Below, one piece after another: positions 40,476 to 49,462 of a DNA stretch of 64,000 nt. Source of the DNA: Sandaracinaceae bacterium (GTDB lineage: Bacteria; Myxococcota_A; Polyangia; Polyangiales; Houyiibacteriaceae). The notes below the pieces were generated by a model. The model did no database searches and had not been told where the DNA came from. It saw only the letters and a program-made list of their open reading frames with translations. Position 1 is the first letter of the stretch. Each line of letters starts with the position of its first letter. Made by a program: the position numbers and the translations under genes. The DNA is taken from NCBI GenBank assembly GCA_020633075.1, contig JACKEI010000002.1, forward strand, positions 1,178,001 to 1,242,000. The letters are read 5' to 3'.

Positions 40476-42482
40476 CTACGGCAGGATGGGGACGACGTTG
40501 AAGCCCGACGCTGCGTCGAAGTCGGGCGGTGGCATGCAGCCGTCCGTGCAGGAGGGGACGCTGGCGTTGTTCGGCATGTAGCTCCCCACGGGCACACCGT
40601 TGCACGCGGTCGACATGGCCGACGAGACGAAGCAGTTGCGCAGCACCGGGGACACGCCGATGTTCCCGACCTGGTCGCGCGCCCGCACGGCGACGCACGC
40701 CCATCCCTCGGCGATGCTGGACTGGAAGTCCCACGCGTCCCCGTGACAGGTGACCGGCAGGATGGGGGGCTTGCCGAAGATGGTGCGGACGTTGCCGGCC
40801 GTACCCGCCCGCATGACCCAGCTGAGGTCGCTCGAGTTGCAGATGGGCGGTGGTGCAGAGCCGTCAGGGGTGCCGGCGAAACCCACGCAGCTCGGCTCCG
40901 CCGGGTCGGCGCTCGCCTGCGGGTCCGCAGGCCAGTAAGTCCCGAGCGTGTTGGGACCACCGAAGGTCGGCAGCTGGCTCGGAGCGATGGCGTTGAGGTC
41001 GATCACGACCGCCATGCCGCTGGTGACGCCCTCCTCGGGGTCCACCAAGGGGTTGATGTTGTCGCAATAGCCATCGCCGTCCGTGTCGACGAGGAGGGGC
41101 TGCGTGGTGTCGTCCAACACGTAGACCGAGACGGAGGAGGTGTCCGAGAGCCCGGCGAGGAAGTCCGCGGTCGTGCTCCCCCCGAAGGCCACGTTGGCCT
41201 GGTCCTCGGCGCGGGCGCGGAACTCGGCGGCCGTGCCCAGCACCTGGAGGTCGTTGGCGGCGTCTGCGCCGACCGGGTCCATGGGATAGCTGCACTCGTG
41301 GCTGCTGGCCCGCTGGTAGCGCACGGGGCCGGGGTCCAGGGACGCGATGGGCGGCTGGCTGTCGAGCTTGACCGAGCGAGACGCGACCCGACCGTTGAGC
41401 GCCATGTCCTGGGCCACCACGTTGATCGTCAGCTCGCGCACCGTGACACCGAAGCCGTTGGCGTCGATGGTCTGGAGGTACTCGTTGGCGACGCCGGGTA
41501 TCGCGATGAGCGTGTAGGTGTTGGTGCCCACCGTGACGGTCGAGCCAGGCACGACGCCCAGTGGGTCGACGATGCGGACCCGCACGTCGAACACCCCACC
41601 CACCAGCTGCCCGTTGTTCGGCGACAAGAACGTGATCACGGGGCCGGTGGTGTCCACGATGAACGACACCACCGCCCGCGCGCTCGCGCCACGGACGTTG
41701 GTGGCCTCCACCTCCATGAGGTAGCTGCCGCTCAACGCGATGGGGTAGAGAGCGGTGTTGGCGAAGTCGATGTTGGCTTGGTACGAGCCGCCGCCCAGGT
41801 CCGTGATGGAGCCGGCCGGGATCTCTGCGCCCGCGACAGTCAGGGTGAAGGAGTCGAGCGCGGCGCCGGCGTCCCCGCTGAACAACTCATCGGGCGCGAT
41901 GCGGAAGCGCGCCGTCATGCCACCCGAGAACGGCTGGCTGGGTGTGGGCGTCTGGATGGTCACCGTGGGCCCTCCGTCCACGCTGAAGGGGACCTCCGTC
42001 TGGCTGCAGCTGCCCGCGTCGTCCTCCACGTAGCAGCGGATGCGGTAGTGTCCGGCCGGGAAGCCGCCCGCGCCCACCATGCCCTCCCAGCTGTCTGGGA
42101 GCGAGCCGCTCACGGGCGAGAGGTCCTGCACGCGCACACCGAGCTCGTTGATGACCACGATGCCCAAGGTGTCCAGGCTCAGCGTGCGCGCTCCGGCCGT
42201 GAGCTGACAGGTGGCCAGGAAGTTCTCGGCAAAGATGAACGGCCCCGCGCCGCCCAGCGAGTTCACGAACGCCGTCATGGGGCGGCCAGGCGCCATGCAC
42301 TCGGGTGGCGGCCCCAGGTCCTCCATGCCCATGTCCATGGCGCGTCCGCCGTCCATGCGACCGACATCCGGTCCGAGGTCGCGCGGCCCCAAGTCGACAT
42401 ACGGAGTCGTCGTCTCGTCACCGCACCCGATGACGCTGGTCAAGACGACACACACCACAACCCACCGTGAAAACGATCCCAT
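40476..42482 (-). CDS. Large Ig-like-domain lipoprotein
   Basis: Protein of 668 residues. The signal peptide ends SVIGC (lipobox), followed by an Asp/Gly/Pro/Met-rich linker (about 27-60) with repeated DLGP units. The body contains several Ig-like or cadherin-like beta domains (for example GPVITFLSPNNGQLVGGVFDVRVRI, split into strand repeats around 290-330), and cysteines in the C-terminal third. It is probably outer-surface-anchored; function unknown. ATG at 42482 is supported by AAGGAG at 42489-42494. It is downstream of the CAP-domain lipoprotein gene on the same strand (54 bases). Confidence 0.82.
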   Translation of the reverse strand: MGSFSRWVVVCVVLTSVIGCGDETTTPYVDLGPRDLGPDVGRMDGGRAMDMGMEDLGPPPECMAPGRPMTAFVNSLGGAGPFIFAENFLATCQLTAGARTLSLDTLGIVVINELGVRVQDLSPVSGSLPDSWEGMVGAGGFPAGHYRIRCYVEDDAGSCSQTEVPFSVDGGPTVTIQTPTPSQPFSGGMTARFRIAPDELFSGDAGAALDSFTLTVAGAEIPAGSITDLGGGSYQANIDFANTALYPIALSGSYLMEVEATNVRGASARAVVSFIVDTTGPVITFLSPNNGQLVGGVFDVRVRIVDPLGVVPGSTVTVGTNTYTLIAIPGVANEYLQTIDANGFGVTVRELTINVVAQDMALNGRVASRSVKLDSQPPIASLDPGPVRYQRASSHECSYPMDPVGADAANDLQVLGTAAEFRARAEDQANVAFGGSTTADFLAGLSDTSSVSVYVLDDTTQPLLVDTDGDGYCDNINPLVDPEEGVTSGMAVVIDLNAIAPSQLPTFGGPNTLGTYWPADPQASADPAEPSCVGFAGTPDGSAPPPICNSSDLSWVMRAGTAGNVRTIFGKPPILPVTCHGDAWDFQSSIAEGWACVAVRARDQVGNIGVSPVLRNCFVSSAMSTACNGVPVGSYMPNNASVPSCTDGCMPPPDFDAASGFNVVPILP

Positions 42483-42536
42483 CGTGCACTCCTTGCTGGC
42501 GGCGAGGCTAGCAGGGCGGGCACGGACCAGCAATCG

Positions 42537-43244
42537 TCAGCGTCGGGTGTCGTCCCGATCGTCGCTCTGCAGGATGTCGTCGTTGTCGAGGTCCAGACAG
42601 TCACCCACGGACTCGCCGTAGGGCACCTCGCCCAGGAAGTTGCCTGCCGTGCCGTACTCGCAGACCACCACGGTGGAGCCGCCGCAGGTGGCCGTGCCGC
42701 AGCCGAGGGCCGTGGTGTCCTCCCACACGATCTGGGTGTAGTGGCCAAAGCGGGTGAAATTGCTGTTGGTGACCGCCGTGCCGAAGTCGTACTCGCTGCG
42801 CTCCGACGCCCAGAGCTCGGTGGCGCGGACTCCCGTCAGCCCGCCGCCGCCCCCCGCCAGGTTCTGCCCCAGCGACGAGAAGCCCGCGATGTTGGCGCGC
42901 ATGGCGTTGGTGCTGTGCTGAAGCCCACAGTTGTTGGTCGCGGCCAGGTGGTCGGCCCACTCCTGCGCGTGGTCGGCGATGCCCTCGTCCCAGCGCAGCG
43001 GAGGGATGCCCACGCGGTGACGCCACACGTTGTGTGCCTCGGTCGTACCGGCCATCGCGCTCGGCTCGTCGGCCGACAGGGACGGCATGTGCACGTAGTC
43101 GCACTCTGGACGCGGGCCTCCGTCGACGGGAAGCCCCCCGTTTCCGTCGGAGCAGCCACCGCCGCCGACGCCGACAGCGAGCAGTGCACACACGAGCACG
43201 GGGCGCACGGCCACACGGGTGAACAGGGGGGTTCGGCAGCGCAT
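42537..43244 (-). CDS. CAP/SCP-domain lipoprotein
   Basis: Protein of 235 residues with a signal peptide ending GGGGC and a CAP-superfamily domain (about 65-205). The family's key features are visible: HNVWRHRVGIPPLRWDEGIADHAQEWA (read as HN..R and the LRWDEGIA..AQ.WA core), then GENL-like GQNLA, the conserved HYTQIVW near 175 and CEY. Bacterial CAP proteins are secreted or surface proteins of mostly unknown function. A C-terminal Asp-rich tail follows. It is divergent from thymidine kinase with only 26 bases between start codons. Confidence 0.88.
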   Translation of the reverse strand: MRCRTPLFTRVAVRPVLVCALLAVGVGGGGCSDGNGGLPVDGGPRPECDYVHMPSLSADEPSAMAGTTEAHNVWRHRVGIPPLRWDEGIADHAQEWADHLAATNNCGLQHSTNAMRANIAGFSSLGQNLAGGGGGLTGVRATELWASERSEYDFGTAVTNSNFTRFGHYTQIVWEDTTALGCGTATCGGSTVVVCEYGTAGNFLGEVPYGESVGDCLDLDNDDILQSDDRDDTRR

Positions 43245-43270
43245 GAGTCTGAGTGTACCCTCTCGCCTCC

Positions 43271-43897
43271 ATGGCGAGCCTCTACTTCTACTACTCGGCG
43301 ATGAATGCCGGGAAGAGCACCACACTCTTGCAGTCTGCCTACAACTACCAGGAGCGGGGCATGCGCTGCCTGCTCTTCGCGCCGCGCATCGACGGCCGCT
43401 ACGGGGAAGGCAAGATCACCTCACGCATCGGGCTGCAGTCCGACGCGCGCATCTTCGAGCGGGACGAAGACCTCTTCGTGGTGGTGCGCGCTGACGCGGC
43501 CCGCGAGCCACTGCACTGCGTGCTGGTGGACGAGGCGCAGTTCCTCACCAAACGCCAGGTGCTGCAGCTGTGCCTGGTGGCCGACGAGCTGAGCATCCCC
43601 GTGCTCTGCTACGGGCTGCGCACGGACTTCCGCGGCGAGCCCTTCGAGGGCAGCCAGTACCTCTTGGCGTGGGCCGACCGCCTGGAGGAGATCAAGACGA
43701 TCTGCCGGACGGGGCGCAAGGCCACCTTCAACGCGCGGCTCGAGGCCGACGGCGCGCGCGTCGTGGAGGGCGCGCAGATCGACGTGGGGCACCACTACGT
43801 GGCGATGAGCCGCGGCGAGTTCGGGCTGGCCGAGCTGCAGGGATACACGCCCCCTTCGGACCCGCTCAGTCCTCCGGGAGGTGCTCGCGAGGGTTGA
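43271..43897 (+). CDS. tdk: Thymidine kinase, type II, with most zinc ligands missing
   Basis: Protein of 208 residues that phosphorylates thymidine with ATP. It closely follows the E. coli type: SLYFYYSAMNAGKST (3-17, P-loop), LVDEAQFLT (85-93) and VLCYGLRTDFRGE (111-123). In the zinc-binding lasso region it reads ICRTGRKA (144-151) and AMSRGEF (178-184), so of the four usual Cys/His ligands only Cys145 remains. The fold there may be stabilised differently. ATG at 43271 was preferred over the upstream ATG at 43253, which would leave only eight bases to the divergent start codon. Its 3-prime end overlaps the convergent TerB-like gene by 32 bases. Confidence 0.9.
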   Translation: MASLYFYYSAMNAGKSTTLLQSAYNYQERGMRCLLFAPRIDGRYGEGKITSRIGLQSDARIFERDEDLFVVVRADAAREPLHCVLVDEAQFLTKRQVLQLCLVADELSIPVLCYGLRTDFRGEPFEGSQYLLAWADRLEEIKTICRTGRKATFNARLEADGARVVEGAQIDVGHHYVAMSRGEFGLAELQGYTPPSDPLSPPGGAREG

Positions 43898-44321
43898 CGC
43901 CGAGCGCCGCGCACAGGCTGCGCAGCGCGGCGACCTCCCCCTTCGAGACCTTGTGGTTGGCCTGCATCGCGAGCTTGGCGACGTCCAGCAGCAGCGTGCA
44001 GGTCGCGCTGTCCTCGCCGTCCTGTGCCGCGAGTCGCACCATCTCGAGGGCCCGCGCGCGGCCGGCGACGACGTCTGTCTGCAGCGCCTCCGCGAACGAG
44101 CGCAGCGCATGCTCCAGCTTGGCGTTGTCCAGGCGCTCGAAGCGTGCGTCCGCCTGGGCCACGCGCACGTACTCGGCGATCTCGCTGGCTTCGAGCTCCC
44201 CGTCGGCGCAGGCGACGAGGCAGTAGGCGGCGCTCACGGCGCGCAGGACGGGGTCGTGCACGTCGTCGTCGAAGCGGCTGAAAGCGGCGATGGCGACGGC
44301 TTGGCTCTTGTCGATCTCCAT
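43866..44321 (-). CDS. TerB-like family protein
   Basis: Protein of 151 residues, nearly all helical, with the TerB-type acidic motif ACADGELEASEIAEYVRV (about 38-55) that in TerB folds helps bind metal, and a second copy-like region KVSKGEVAALRSLCAALG (about 125-142). Function is unclear outside tellurite-resistance operons; no other ter genes are near. The 3-prime end overlaps tdk by 32 bases on the opposite strand. It starts 40 bases after the purL stop. Confidence 0.78.
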   Translation of the reverse strand: MEIDKSQAVAIAAFSRFDDDVHDPVLRAVSAAYCLVACADGELEASEIAEYVRVAQADARFERLDNAKLEHALRSFAEALQTDVVAGRARALEMVRLAAQDGEDSATCTLLLDVAKLAMQANHKVSKGEVAALRSLCAALGVNPREHLPED

Positions 44322-44335
44322 AGGCCGCGATCATA

Positions 44336-44355
44336 CACGATCGCGTGAGAGCGAC
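44336..44355 (-). terminator. Hairpin between purL and the TerB-like gene
   Basis: Perfect 7-base arms (44336-44342 and 44349-44355) with a 6-base loop, six bases after the purL stop and 14 bases before the TerB-like start. The minus-strand loop region contains TATGAT, a possible -10 box for the downstream gene, so it may be a terminator, a promoter element, or both. Confidence 0.4.
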
Positions 44356-44361
44356 GCAGGA

Positions 44362-47300
44362 TCAGCCGACCCACACCCGCGCGTTGCGGAACATGCGCAG
44401 GAAGGGAGCCGCTTCGCCCCAGCCGTCCGGGCGCCAGCTGTGCTGCACGCTGCGGAACACGCGCTCCGGGTGCGGCATCATGATGGTCACGCGGCCGTCC
44501 GGCGTGGTCACGCTGGCGATGCCCCCCGGTGACCCGTTCGGGTTGGCCGGGTAGGTGTGGGCGACGTTGCCGCGGTTGTCCACGAAGCGCATGGCGATCA
44601 GCGCTTCGTCTTCCAGGCGCAGCTGGTGGTCGTGGCCCTCGAGCTCCGCGCGACCCTCTCCGTGCGCGACGGCGATCGGCAGGCGCGCGCCCTCCATGCC
44701 CTCGAAGAAGAGGCTGGGTGAGCGGCGGATCTCCACCAGGCTGAGACGCGCCTCGAAGCGCAGCGAGCGGTTCTGCACGAAGCGCGGCCACAGCTCGGCG
44801 CCGGGCACGATCTCGCGCAGCGTGCTCATCATCTGGCAGCCGTTGCAGACCCCCAGCGCGAACGTGTCGGTGCGCTGGAAGAAGGCCTCGAACTCGTCGC
44901 GCACGCGCGCGTTGTACAAGATGCTCTTGGCCCAGCCCTCGCCGGCGCCGAGGACGTCGCCGTAGCTGAAGCCTCCACAGGCCGCGAGGCCGCGGAAGCG
45001 CGAGAGGGAGACCGCGCCCGAGAGCAGGTCGCTCATGTGGACGTCCACGCACTCGAAGCCCGCGCGGTCGAAGGCGGCGGCCATCTCCACCTGCCCGTTG
45101 ACGCCCTGCTCGCGCAGGATGGCCATGGGCGGGCGCACGCCCGTGTTGATGAAGGGCGCGGCGACGTCCTCGCCCGGGGCGAAGGGCACGATGACGGTCA
45201 TGCCGGGGTCGCTCGGGTCCGTGCGGGCCTCTTGCTCTTCGTCTGCGCACGTGGGGTCATCGCGCAGCGCCTGCATGCGGTGCGTGGTGTCGCTCCAGAT
45301 GTCGCGCAGGAACTCGCGGGACTCGTCCAACACCGTCTTGCCGTGCAGCGTGAAGCGCAGCTGGTCGTCGCTGCGCAGCTTGCCGATGGCGTGCGCGCAG
45401 CCGTTCAGGCCGTGCGAGGCGAAGGTGAGCAGGACCTCCTCGAGGTCGTCGCTGCGCACCTGGATGACCGCGCCCAGCTCTTCGTTGAAGAGGATCGGCA
45501 GGGCCTCGCCGCCCAGTCCATCCAGGCGGATGTCGAGCCCGCAGCCGCCCGCGAAGGCCATCTCGGCCAGCGTGGCGAAGAGCCCACCGTCCGAGCGGTC
45601 GTGGTAGGCGAGCACGCGCCGCTCGCGGTTGAGGCGCTGGATGGCGTCGAAGAAGCCGATCAACAGCTCCGGGTCGTCCAGGTCCGCGGGCTCGTCTCCC
45701 AGCTGGCTGTAGACCTGCGCGAGCGCGGTGGCGCCCAGGCGGTTCTGCTCCATGCCGAGGTCGATCAGCACCAGCACGGTGTCGCCCCGGTCACGCCGCA
45801 GCTGGGGCGTGAGGGCCTTGCGTACGTCGAACACGGGCGCGAAGGCCGTGACGATCAGCGACAGCGGCGCCGTGACGCTCTTGGCCTCGTCCCCGTCTTG
45901 CCAGGTGGTGCGCATGGACATGCTGTCCTTGCCCACGGGGATGGCGATCCCGAGCGCGGGGCACAGCTCCATGCCCACGGCCTTGACCATGTCGAAGAGG
46001 CCGGCGTCTTGCCCTGGGTGACCGGCGGGGGCCATCCAGTTGGCGCTCAGGCGCACCTGCGAGAGCTGCTCGATGGGCGCGGCCGCGAGGTTGGTGATGG
46101 CCTCGCCGATGGCCATGCGCGCCGAGGCCGCGGGCTCCAGCAGCGCGACGGGCGTGCGCTCGCCGAGCGCCATGGCCTCGCCCACGTAGGTGTCGAAGCC
46201 GGCCGTGGTGACGGCGCAGTCCGCCACGGGCACCTGATAGGGGCCCACCATCTGGTCACGGGCCACGAGGCCCGTCACGGTGCGGTCGCCGATGGTGATG
46301 AGGAAGGTCTTGTCCGCCACGGTGGGCAGGCGCAGCACGCGCAGGGCGGCCTCGCGCACGTCCATGTCGCTGGTGTCCAGCGGCTTTGGCAGCGTCGCGA
46401 TGCTGCGCACGTCGCGCGTCATCTTGGGGGGCTTGCCGAACAAGACCGACAGCGGCAGGTCGATGGGCGTGTTCCCGAAGTGCTCGTCGGTGACCCTGAG
46501 GTGCTCCTCCTCCGTGGCCTGCCCGAGGACCGCGTAGGGGGCGCGCTCGCGCTTGCAGAGCGCCTCGAAGGTGGGCAGCGACTCGGGCGCGATGGCCAGC
46601 ACGTAGCGCTCTTGGCTCTCGTTGCACCAGATGGCGAGGGGGCTCATGCCGGGCTCGTCGTTGGGCACCTTGCGCAGCTCGAAGGTGGCGCCGCGCGAGG
46701 AGTCGTGCACCAGCTCCGGCAGCGCGTTGCTGAGGCCGCCGGCCCCCACGTCGTGGATGGACACGATGGGGTTCTTGGCTCCCAGCGCCCAGCAGCGGTC
46801 GATGACCTCTTGGCAGCGCCGCTCCATCTCGGCGTTGTCACGCTGCACCGAGGCGAAGTCCAGGTCGGCCGCGCTCTGCCCGCTGGCCATGGACGACGCC
46901 GCGCCACCGCCGAGCCCGATCAGCATGGCGGGGCCGCCCAGCACGATGATGTGCGCGCCCGGCGCGATGCGCTGCTTGTCCACGTGCTCGGCGCGGATGT
47001 TGCCGTAGCCGCCCGCGATCATGATGGGCTTGTGGTACCCGCGCACTTCGACGCCTGCGGGTCCCGCACAGCGCTGCTCGAAGGTGCGGAAGTACCCCGC
47101 GAGGTTGGGGCGACCGAACTCGTTGCTGAACGCCGCGCTGCCGAGCGGGCCCTCGAGCATGATGTCGAGGGCCGAGGCGATGCGCTCGGGCTTGCCGTAG
47201 TCCTGCTCCCAGGGCTGCTCGCCGTCGGGCAGGCGCAGGTTGCTGACCGAGAAGCCGGTCAGGCCGGCCTTGGGCTTGCCGCCGCGCCCGGTGGCGCCCT

Positions 47301-48282
47301 CGTCGCGGATCTCGCCGCCCGCCCCCGTGGCCGCCCCTGCGAAGGGAGCGATGGCCGTGGGGTGGTTGTGCGTCTCCACCTTGATGAGCACGTGCACCGC
47401 CTCCGTGGACTTGCCGTACACGTGCGTCTCGGAGTCCGGGAAGAAGCGGGCGGCCTCGCTGCCCTCGAACACGGCGGCGTTGTCGCTGTACGCGGACAGC
47501 ACCCCATCCGGGGAGCGCTCGTGCGTGTAGCGGATCATCCCGAAGAGGGAGCGAGACTGCTTCTTGCCGTCCACCACCCAGTCCGCGTTGAAGATCTTGT
47601 GCCGGCAGTGCTCGGAGTTGGCCTGCGCGAACATCATGAGCTCGACGTCGTTGGGGTTGCGCCCCAGCTTCTGGAACGCCTCGGTCAGGTAGTCCAGCTC
47701 GTCGGGGGCCAGCGCCAGCCCCAGCTCCTGGTTGGCCGCTTCGAGGGCCTCGCGTCCACGGCCCAGCACGTCCACCGCCTGCAGCGGGGCCGGGCTGTCC
47801 GTCCGAAACAGCGCTGCGGCCGCGGCCTCGTCGAGCAACAGCGACTGCGTCATGCGGTCGTGGAGCAGCGCGCCGACGGCGCTGAGCGTGGCGTTCAGGT
47901 CGGCCTCGCCCGGCTGGCCCAGCTCCCCCTTCAGCACGTAGCGCACCCCTCGCTCCAGGTGCCGCACCTTGGTGAGCCCGGTGATGTGCGCGATGTCCGT
48001 GGCCTTGCTGGACCACGGGGAGCGGGTGCCGAGGCGGGGCACGACCAGCAGGGTGGTGCCTTCCAGCTTCCGGCGCGGCACGTTGGGGCCGTACTCCAGC
48101 AGCTGGTCCAGCAGCGCGAGCTCCTTGACGCTCAGCTCCGCGCTCACGTCCACGAAGTGGACGTACTCGGCATAGACCCCACGCACGCCCTTGGCGACCG
48201 TCCGAACCCGCTCGAACAGCTTCTGCGTCTGATGGTCGGAGAGCGCGGGCGCGCCACGAAGCGTCAGCATGGGGCCGGGCAT
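44362..48282 (-). CDS. purL: Phosphoribosylformylglycinamidine synthase, single-chain
   Basis: Purine biosynthesis enzyme of 1306 residues converting FGAR, glutamine and ATP to FGAM. It has the long single-chain form found in proteobacteria: N-terminal linker, two AIR-synthase-like halves (with FAQANSEHCRHKIFNADW and ATGAGGEIRDEGATGRG as landmarks) and a C-terminal glutamine amidotransferase domain with the nucleophile motif GVCNGCQM and HPERVFRSVQHSW near the end. ATG at 48282 is preceded by GAAGAGG; a second ATG at 48270 is possible. Its length is typical for the family. It is a stand-alone gene here, without other pur genes. Confidence 0.96.
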   Translation of the reverse strand: MPGPMLTLRGAPALSDHQTQKLFERVRTVAKGVRGVYAEYVHFVDVSAELSVKELALLDQLLEYGPNVPRRKLEGTTLLVVPRLGTRSPWSSKATDIAHITGLTKVRHLERGVRYVLKGELGQPGEADLNATLSAVGALLHDRMTQSLLLDEAAAAALFRTDSPAPLQAVDVLGRGREALEAANQELGLALAPDELDYLTEAFQKLGRNPNDVELMMFAQANSEHCRHKIFNADWVVDGKKQSRSLFGMIRYTHERSPDGVLSAYSDNAAVFEGSEAARFFPDSETHVYGKSTEAVHVLIKVETHNHPTAIAPFAGAATGAGGEIRDEGATGRGGKPKAGLTGFSVSNLRLPDGEQPWEQDYGKPERIASALDIMLEGPLGSAAFSNEFGRPNLAGYFRTFEQRCAGPAGVEVRGYHKPIMIAGGYGNIRAEHVDKQRIAPGAHIIVLGGPAMLIGLGGGAASSMASGQSAADLDFASVQRDNAEMERRCQEVIDRCWALGAKNPIVSIHDVGAGGLSNALPELVHDSSRGATFELRKVPNDEPGMSPLAIWCNESQERYVLAIAPESLPTFEALCKRERAPYAVLGQATEEEHLRVTDEHFGNTPIDLPLSVLFGKPPKMTRDVRSIATLPKPLDTSDMDVREAALRVLRLPTVADKTFLITIGDRTVTGLVARDQMVGPYQVPVADCAVTTAGFDTYVGEAMALGERTPVALLEPAASARMAIGEAITNLAAAPIEQLSQVRLSANWMAPAGHPGQDAGLFDMVKAVGMELCPALGIAIPVGKDSMSMRTTWQDGDEAKSVTAPLSLIVTAFAPVFDVRKALTPQLRRDRGDTVLVLIDLGMEQNRLGATALAQVYSQLGDEPADLDDPELLIGFFDAIQRLNRERRVLAYHDRSDGGLFATLAEMAFAGGCGLDIRLDGLGGEALPILFNEELGAVIQVRSDDLEEVLLTFASHGLNGCAHAIGKLRSDDQLRFTLHGKTVLDESREFLRDIWSDTTHRMQALRDDPTCADEEQEARTDPSDPGMTVIVPFAPGEDVAAPFINTGVRPPMAILREQGVNGQVEMAAAFDRAGFECVDVHMSDLLSGAVSLSRFRGLAACGGFSYGDVLGAGEGWAKSILYNARVRDEFEAFFQRTDTFALGVCNGCQMMSTLREIVPGAELWPRFVQNRSLRFEARLSLVEIRRSPSLFFEGMEGARLPIAVAHGEGRAELEGHDHQLRLEDEALIAMRFVDNRGNVAHTYPANPNGSPGGIASVTTPDGRVTIMMPHPERVFRSVQHSWRPDGWGEAAPFLRMFRNARVWVG

Positions 48283-48385
48283 AGCAGCCTCTTCCCGATC
48301 AAGCACGGCGGCGGCGCGTCGAGCCCTGGCCGGCGGCCGGCTCCCCGTCGTCCGTGGCCGTGCGTGGGGCCGGCCACGCGTGGGG

Positions 48386-49462
48386 TCAGCGGCCTGCCTG
48401 CCTCACCCGCTCCACCACCCACTCGCCAGCCGCTCGCGTCCCGAGCTCACCCCCCACGTCCACCGTGCACCTCCGGGTCGTGAGCCCCTCGCACACGATG
48501 TCGCGCAACAACGCTTGGTCTTCCGGGAAGCCGAAGTGGGCCATCATCATCCCCACGCACAGCACCGTCGCGAAGGGGTTCGCTCGGTCCTTCCCGGCCA
48601 GATCGGGGGCGCTGCCGTGCACGGGCTCGAAGAGGGCCACGTGCTCCGGCTCGTCTGGCCGCAGGTTCGCGCTGGCCGCCATGCCCATCCCTCCCTGCAG
48701 CGCGGCCGCCAGGTCCGTGATGATGTCGCCGAAGAGGTTGCAGGTCACGATGACGTCGAAGCGCCCTGGGTCCTGCACCACGAACAGGCACAGCGCGTCC
48801 ACGAACAGGTGCTCGGCCGTCAGGTCGGGGTACTCCGCCGCCACCTCCCGGAACACCCGCAGCCAGAGCCCGTGAGCGTGCGGCATGGCGTTGTGTTTGT
48901 CGGCCAGCGTGACCTTCTTGCGCCCGCTGGCACGCGCGAAGGCGAAGGCCGCGCGGATGATGCGCTCCACCCCGTGGCGCGTGTAGACGGCCTCGGTGAT
49001 GGCCACCTCCTGCGGGCTGCCCTGTTTCAGCGTGCCCCCGACGCCGGCGTAGAGCCCCTCGGTGTTCTCGCGGAACACGACGAAGTCGCAGTCGGAGGCG
49101 CGGTGGTGCCGCAGCGGCATGAGCCGGTCGTCCAGGCACTGCACCGGGCGGATGTTGGCGTAGAGGTCGAAGCCAAAGCGCATCCCGAAGAGGATGTCGT
49201 GCGCGTGGCGGTTGTCCGGCACACGGCGGTCCCCCACGGCCCCCAGCAGCACCGCGTGGAACTCGTGGCGCAGGCGGTCGCGTGTCTCTGCCGGGAAGGT
49301 GACCCCGTCGCGCAGAAAGCGCTCGGCGCCGAGATCGAAGGCCTCGCAGGAGAGGTCGCGCCCGCGGGTGTCGCGCAGCGCGGCGAGCACGCTCGCGCCC
49401 ACCGCCACCACCTCTGGGCCCACACCATCGCCGCCAATCAGCGCGATCTTCTTCGGCGCCAT
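48386..49462 (-). CDS. Isocitrate/isopropylmalate dehydrogenase family enzyme
   Basis: Protein of 358 residues of the beta-decarboxylating dehydrogenase family. Landmarks are IALIGGDGVGPEV (6-18), RENTEGLYAGVGG (about 131-143), the catalytic-lysine segment DKHNAMPHAHGLW and the metal-binding region NLFGDIITDLAAAL, followed by EPVHGSAPDLAGKDRANP. Substrate specificity among isopropylmalate, isocitrate, tartrate or homoisocitrate cannot be settled by eye. No leu genes are near, so I do not call it leuB. Its start overlaps the stop of the upstream lipoprotein gene by one base (TGATG). Confidence 0.88.
   Translation of the reverse strand: MAPKKIALIGGDGVGPEVVAVGASVLAALRDTRGRDLSCEAFDLGAERFLRDGVTFPAETRDRLRHEFHAVLLGAVGDRRVPDNRHAHDILFGMRFGFDLYANIRPVQCLDDRLMPLRHHRASDCDFVVFRENTEGLYAGVGGTLKQGSPQEVAITEAVYTRHGVERIIRAAFAFARASGRKKVTLADKHNAMPHAHGLWLRVFREVAAEYPDLTAEHLFVDALCLFVVQDPGRFDVIVTCNLFGDIITDLAAALQGGMGMAASANLRPDEPEHVALFEPVHGSAPDLAGKDRANPFATVLCVGMMMAHFGFPEDQALLRDIVCEGLTTRRCTVDVGGELGTRAAGEWVVERVRQAGR

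Noticed and set aside
43866..44321. Possible tellurite-resistance locus because of the TerB-like protein
   Set aside because: No terC, terD, terZ or other ter genes are nearby. Single TerB-like proteins occur widely in other contexts.
45037..48483. A very long open frame (about 1150 codons) on the plus strand across purL
   Set aside because: It is exactly antisense to a perfect PurL. Its translation is His/Gln/Arg/Val-rich with no domain, as expected from GC-rich antisense frames.
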